Assembly (NCBI RefSeq): GCF_030816075.1
Contig: NZ_JAUSXO010000001.1
Span: 1,116,001-1,180,000 of the forward strand
Source of the DNA: Arthrobacter agilis
Lineage (GTDB): Bacteria; Actinomycetota; Actinomycetes; Actinomycetales; Micrococcaceae
DNA: 64,000 bases
Direction of reading: 5' to 3'
The translations under genes and the position numbers were made by a program. A model generated the notes under the pieces. That model worked only from the letters and a program-made list of their open reading frames with translations, was not told where the DNA came from and ran no database searches. Positions 59,954 through 64,000 of the stretch are shown piece after piece. The number at the start of each line of letters is the position of its first letter. Positions within the stretch are counted from its first letter, which is position 1.

Positions 59954-61256
59954 CTAGCCCGTCGCGGGCAGGACACCGTACCGCTGCATCAGCCAGTCCA
60001 GGTTGTTCTGCAGCCCGGCCTTCCACGCCTCCCACGTGTGACCGCCCGGTACCGTCTGCAACTGCACGTCCACGCCGGCCTTCTGCAGTGCGGCCGCCAC
60101 CTCCTGGCCCTGGGGCCGGTAGAAGCTGTCGTCGGCGCCGACCGTGACGATGCCCGCCGTATCGGGGAACGTCTTCGTCCTGACCACGTCGAGGGGGTTC
60201 TGGGCGGCGAAGGCTGCCGCATCGCCGGAGAAGTACCTGCTGATCAGGGCATCCTGCCCGTCGCTGATCGTCGGCTTGTCCTCGCCCGAGATGTCGAGGA
60301 ACGTCGGGTAGACGTCGGGATGCCCGAACGCGAGGGTCAGGGAGCAGGTACCGCCGTAGGAGAACCCGCCGATCGCCCAGTCCGTGTCGGCCCGGGTCCC
60401 GGCCTTCAGAGTGGACTTCACCCAGGCCGGCACGTCCTCGGACAGGTACGTCCCCGCGCGGCCGTAGTTGCTGTCGAGGCACAGGGACGGCGTGGGCCCC
60501 GTACTGGCGGACGCGTCGGGGAGGACGGCGATCGGCGCCAGTCCCTTGTGCGCGGCGGCGTACGCATCGAGCACCGCGGGCAGCTGGCCGCCCGTGATCC
60601 AGTCCTGCGGTCCGCCGGGATCCCCGTGGATCAGGACCAGCACGGGAACGTTCGCCGGCGTGGAGGCGAGATACGCCGGCGGGAGGTAGACGTACGCGGG
60701 ACCGGCCTTCACCCCGGAGACCGTCCCCGGGATCGTCGTCCGGTACACCTTCCCGGCCGCGGGCATGTCCGAGGGCGGCGCCCAGGCTGCGAGGGTGGTG
60801 GTCGGTCCCGGATCCTCCGGGGCGTCGACGGCTCCGAGCTCCGGGATGTCGCTGTTCCCGGTCACCGCCCGCAGGGTGGGGAAGGAACCGTAGTAGGCGT
60901 TGATGCCTCCCGCCACGGCGACGATGATCAGGACGGGCGCGACGACGGTCAGGCACCGCTTCCACCAGCGGGGGGACACCACGAACCCGGCGGACGGCCA
61001 GCACCCCTCCGGTGATCGCGAGTCCGCCGAGGACGTAGAACCAGGAGGGCTGCGGCGCCCCCCAGAGATTCAGCACCACTTCGGTGACGAACCAGACGGC
61101 GAGACCGCCGACGGCGCCGATCAGCAGGGACGGCAGGACCGTGCGGATCAGGTGGCGCCTGCCTCCGACGACGAGCCACAGGAGCGCTGCGCCGCCGAGG
61201 ACGGCGAACAGGAGGGGCGCGGGCTCGTCGACGAGATTCCAGTCGAGGGGGTTCAC
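59954..61256 (-). pseudogene. Membrane-anchored esterase-family hydrolase with a frameshift
   Basis: From the GTG at 61256 the frame encodes WNLVDEPAPLLFAVLGGAAL and further membrane helices up to LAVRRVRG. The continuation (RWWKRCLTVVAPVLIIVAVAG, the last helix) and the external hydrolase domain are in another frame, which has its own ATG at 60982. The switch falls in a run of six G on the plus strand at 60970-60975; five would restore one frame of about 433 residues. The catalytic domain belongs to the esterase D/antigen 85-like group: VPVLVLIHGDPGG, nucleophile in GGFSYGGTCSL, acid in TVGADDSFY and His in VPGGHTWEAWKAGL. It overlaps the mprF-like gene by four bases. Confidence 0.85.
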
Positions 61257-63946
61257 GGGGTCTTCCCGGCCGCGGCACGCGGGGCGGCCGACGACCGGTC
61301 CGCTCCCCGCCCGCGGTGCGGCGCGGTGGTGAGGAGCCTCCACAGATCGGCTGCCCGGACGTCCGGCGCGTAGGCCCGCGTGATCGCCTGGCCGATGGCC
61401 GGCAGGGTGGCCGGGTCCTCGTAGCACAGGTACAGCGGGACGTAGCGGGGACCGAATTTCGACTTGAAGGCGAACAGGGACCTGAAGCCGTACACGGGTT
61501 CGAGCACCCGGCCGATGAAGCCGAGGACGCGGCTGAGCGGTTCCTCGTCCGCCTCCTTGCCGCTCGCCGACGCCAGGGGAGCACCGGACAGGCTCAGTTC
61601 GGTGTACCCCTCCTTCTGCAGATCCAGTGCGGCCTGCGCGATGAGCACCTCGATGCTGTGCTTGAAGCCGGAGCCCCGGCGGCGCATGAAGTCCAGCGTC
61701 CAGCCGGTGACCTCACCGTCCTGGTGGATGGGCAGCCACGAGGCGACGGCGTGGACGGTGCGCTCGTCGTCGATGATCACCGAGCACCGGACGTCGGGAT
61801 CGCGCAGCTCGTCGATGCCGCCGAGGGTGAAGCCCATCTCCGGCAGGGACTTGTCCGCCACCCACTCCTCGGAGATGCTGCGGATCTGGTCGAGGATCAC
61901 GAGCGGTGTCCTCCTGGTGTCCACCCATTCGTTGTGCACGCCGTTCTTCCGTGCCTGGTTGAGCGCGGTCCGGATGTCCTGGAACTTCTTGCCGGTGAAC
62001 GCGAGCGAGCCCAGGTCCAGGACCGTCTCCTCGGCCACCTGCAGGCGCCGGAACCCGGCGGTCCCCAGGGCATCGGCCAGGGGCGCGGTCACCGAGTAGA
62101 AGCACGGCGTCCACCCCTGGGCGTGGCAGTGGTCCGCGAAGCCCCGCAGGGCGCGCACGGTGTCCGCCGGCGGACCCACCGGGCCGGCCAGGGTGAGGGC
62201 GACGCCGGAGATCACGCGGTACGGCACGTAGGACGCATCGCCGAACCAGTAGGAATTGCCGGGCCAGAGGCCCATCCACGTCATCGAACCGCTGCCGTGG
62301 ACCGAGGCGATGGCGCGGGCGCGCTCGCGGTCGTCGTCGTCCCCGGTGCGCCGTACCGACCGGAAGGACCGCAGGAGCAGCACGGCGACCACGGCCCAGA
62401 ACGCGATCCCGATCCACTCGTAGAGGATGATCGCGGCGCTGTCCGACGGCAGGAAGGCCGGGTAGATGCGCAGCGTGACGGCGATGGGCAGGAGCCGCTG
62501 GGGGAAGTCCGCCAGCAGCAGCGGCAGGGTGGCCGCCGGGCTGAACTGGTCCGCCACGGCGAGGCCGATCCCCACGTAGAGGGCTGCGGCGAGGATCAGC
62601 GCGACCAGCACCCGCAGCCCGATGGACCGGTACGTCCCGGGCGCCGCGCGCAGGGTGAAGAGCCGCCGCACGAGCACGAGGAGGATCACGATGACCACGG
62701 GCTGCAGCGCGGGGACCACGAGGTCGGCGATGATCCGCTCCGGGTTCGCCCCCGTGAGCAGGGGGGCGAGTTCACCGTCGGCTCCGTGGCGCAGGAACGC
62801 GAGGAACGTATGCACGGACAGCAGTGCCAGTCCCACCTGCACGACGATCGTCCCCGCCCAGGCGAAGCGGCGTCCCCGCCGCAGCCCGTCCGCGAGGACG
62901 AGCAGCAGGACCGTCGGCAGGCACGACATCACCACACCGCCGACGCCCGCCCGTGCCTGCAGTTGCGCCTCGGCGCACTGCCGCACGACGCCGCCGGGCT
63001 CGCAGGCGGCCCGCACGGCGTCCGGCGTCGCCCCCTCCACTCCGGTGAACAGGAAGCCGAGGACGGCGAAGGGGCCCGTCGCATGGGGGGACAGGGCCGC
63101 CAGCGCGGGTCCGACGGCGGCGGCGGCGCAGACCAGGGCCACGAGTACGCGGGACTCGCGGATCGAGGGGGCCGCGGGGCGGCGCACGTGATGCCGGAGC
63201 AGGAGCGGCCCGGCGGCGAGGCCGGCTCCGGCGGCGACGAGCAGCGCGACCGACATCAGGGCGCCGTTGTAGAGCACGAGGGTGAGGGGGAGGAGGACCC
63301 CCACGATGCGCAGGCGCCGTCGCCACAGGGGACCGAGGCCGGCGGTCGCCGCCATCATCGCCCCGAGGACCCCGACAGCGGGCCCGCCGAGCTCGGTGGT
63401 GCCGAAGTCCGCGGCCCAGCGCGGGAACAGCGGCGCAGCGGCGGCGCCGATGATGAGTGCCCCGAGGAGCGCCACGAGATGCGTGCCGGCGACGGCGGCA
63501 CCGAAGCGGCGCGAACCCAGGCGTGCCTCGGCCGGGATCCCGAGGACCAGGAGGGCGAGGCTCGCCCCGGCGTAGGCGGGCAGGTCCGGTGCCCAGGCGA
63601 GGGAGAGCAGCAGGGAGAGGGGGTTCTGCCCGACGGTCGCGGGATCGAAGAGGACGGAGGGGGCGAGGGCCTCCGGCGGTCCGTCGGGCAGGGAGCCCGT
63701 GCCCAGCGCGAGGAGCCAGAGACCGGCGAGGACGGAGAGGGTCAGGGGGGCGCGGCGTCCCAGTGACGCGGCCCGGGAGCGGGCGCTCGCCGTCCTCGCC
63801 CTCAGCAGCGCGCGCCTGGGGCGCGCGGAATCCGCGGGTGGGCGTGCAGGTTGCACGTCCGGTGATCGTGCAGGCCCGGGCGCCGGTGGACGCTGGGGCG
63901 CCCCGGCCTCCGCCAGGGTGGCGCCGTCGTGCGGTTCCTCACTCAC
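61253..63946 (-). CDS. MprF-like aminoacyl-lipid synthase (DUF2156)
   Basis: The 897-residue product has an Ala/Pro/Arg-rich cytoplasmic N-terminus (1-65), a rhomboid-like six-helix block (about 70-260, with NPLSLLLSLAWAPDLPAYAGA and VGVLGAMMAATAGLGPLW), another eight or so helices, and a C-terminal soluble domain (about 560-860) of the LPG synthase type. That domain has GSMTWMGLWPGNSYWF, SLAFTGKKFQDIRTALNQA and VYGFRSLFAFKSKFGPRYVPLYL. The enzymes transfer Lys, Ala or Arg from tRNA to phosphatidylglycerol or diacylglycerol in the outer leaflet. Which amino acid is used cannot be read from sequence. The start is GTG. A hydrolase gene is coupled downstream. Confidence 0.9.
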   Translation of the reverse strand: MSEEPHDGATLAEAGAPQRPPAPGPARSPDVQPARPPADSARPRRALLRARTASARSRAASLGRRAPLTLSVLAGLWLLALGTGSLPDGPPEALAPSVLFDPATVGQNPLSLLLSLAWAPDLPAYAGASLALLVLGIPAEARLGSRRFGAAVAGTHLVALLGALIIGAAAAPLFPRWAADFGTTELGGPAVGVLGAMMAATAGLGPLWRRRLRIVGVLLPLTLVLYNGALMSVALLVAAGAGLAAGPLLLRHHVRRPAAPSIRESRVLVALVCAAAAVGPALAALSPHATGPFAVLGFLFTGVEGATPDAVRAACEPGGVVRQCAEAQLQARAGVGGVVMSCLPTVLLLVLADGLRRGRRFAWAGTIVVQVGLALLSVHTFLAFLRHGADGELAPLLTGANPERIIADLVVPALQPVVIVILLVLVRRLFTLRAAPGTYRSIGLRVLVALILAAALYVGIGLAVADQFSPAATLPLLLADFPQRLLPIAVTLRIYPAFLPSDSAAIILYEWIGIAFWAVVAVLLLRSFRSVRRTGDDDDRERARAIASVHGSGSMTWMGLWPGNSYWFGDASYVPYRVISGVALTLAGPVGPPADTVRALRGFADHCHAQGWTPCFYSVTAPLADALGTAGFRRLQVAEETVLDLGSLAFTGKKFQDIRTALNQARKNGVHNEWVDTRRTPLVILDQIRSISEEWVADKSLPEMGFTLGGIDELRDPDVRCSVIIDDERTVHAVASWLPIHQDGEVTGWTLDFMRRRGSGFKHSIEVLIAQAALDLQKEGYTELSLSGAPLASASGKEADEEPLSRVLGFIGRVLEPVYGFRSLFAFKSKFGPRYVPLYLCYEDPATLPAIGQAITRAYAPDVRAADLWRLLTTAPHRGRGADRSSAAPRAAAGKTP

Positions 63947-64000
63947 GCATGCCCTCGTCTCCTGATCCGGTCAGCTGCGGACGTCACGGATCATGTTCGT

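Overview
The window is a very G+C-rich chromosomal segment of an actinobacterium, most likely a member of the Micrococcaceae close to Arthrobacter. This rests on the gene content and order: pdxT-yebC-ruvCAB-yajC-secDF-relA, a MurT/GatD pair, a trp run carrying the actinobacterial 'Trp biosynthesis-associated' membrane protein and an HGxxPAAW protein, lgt-gltBD-pyk, and an ANTAR regulator of the PdtaR type. No phage, insertion sequence, CRISPR array or integration site was seen. Most of the window is conserved core genome, so novelty is confined to the edges and to small details.

Layout. 1-13 kb: a hypothetical gene and pdxS, then a mixed block with MerR, DUF664, GNAT, M3 peptidase, a secreted hydrolase, a kinase-acetyltransferase fusion, DUF1990, a lipoprotein, a VOC protein and gatD-murT. 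This block separates pdxS from pdxT. 13-24 kb: pdxT, yebC, ruvC, a LexA-type box, ruvA-ruvB, yajC-secD-secF and relA, followed by an AbiEi-like gene on the other strand. 24-31 kb: a DUF349 protein, hisS, a frameshifted APC permease and aspS. 31.4-35.3 kb: an FMN riboswitch and the riboflavin operon ribM-ribD-ribE-ribB-ribH. 35.5-45 kb: hisE-hisG-hisF, a reverse-strand TIGR03085 gene, then hisI-trpE-(membrane protein)-(HGxxPAAW protein)-trpC-trpB-trpA-lgt. 46-54 kb: gltB-gltD (glutamate synthase) and pyk. 54-64 kb: pdtaR, tRNA-Leu(CAA), a SulP transporter, a stand-alone LigD-type polymerase, a lipoprotein, a single-domain receiver, a small lipoprotein with a membrane protein, and an MprF-like aminoacyl-lipid synthase translationally coupled to a frameshifted exported alpha/beta hydrolase.

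The genes mainly serve vitamin B6 (pdxST), B2 (rib), histidine and tryptophan synthesis, nitrogen assimilation (gltBD), branch migration of recombination intermediates (ruvABC), protein export (secDF-yajC, lgt), the stringent response (relA) and amidation of cell-wall precursors (murT-gatD). Overlapping ATGA or GTGA junctions tie together ruvA/ruvB, secD/secF, ribM/ribD, ribE/ribB, trpE/membrane protein, trpB/trpA, trpA/lgt and mprF/hydrolase. About ten genes have a TANNNT hexamer ending 5-8 nt before the start codon, which suggests leaderless transcription.

The most useful points for follow-up are two genes broken by one extra base each (28987-28988 and the G6 run at 60970-60975), the kinase-GNAT fusion at 7959-9146, the riboswitch-controlled rib operon without a GTP cyclohydrolase II domain, the synthase/hydrolase lipid pair at the right edge, and the LexA box in front of ruvAB. 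I did not find a clearly undescribed multi-gene system.
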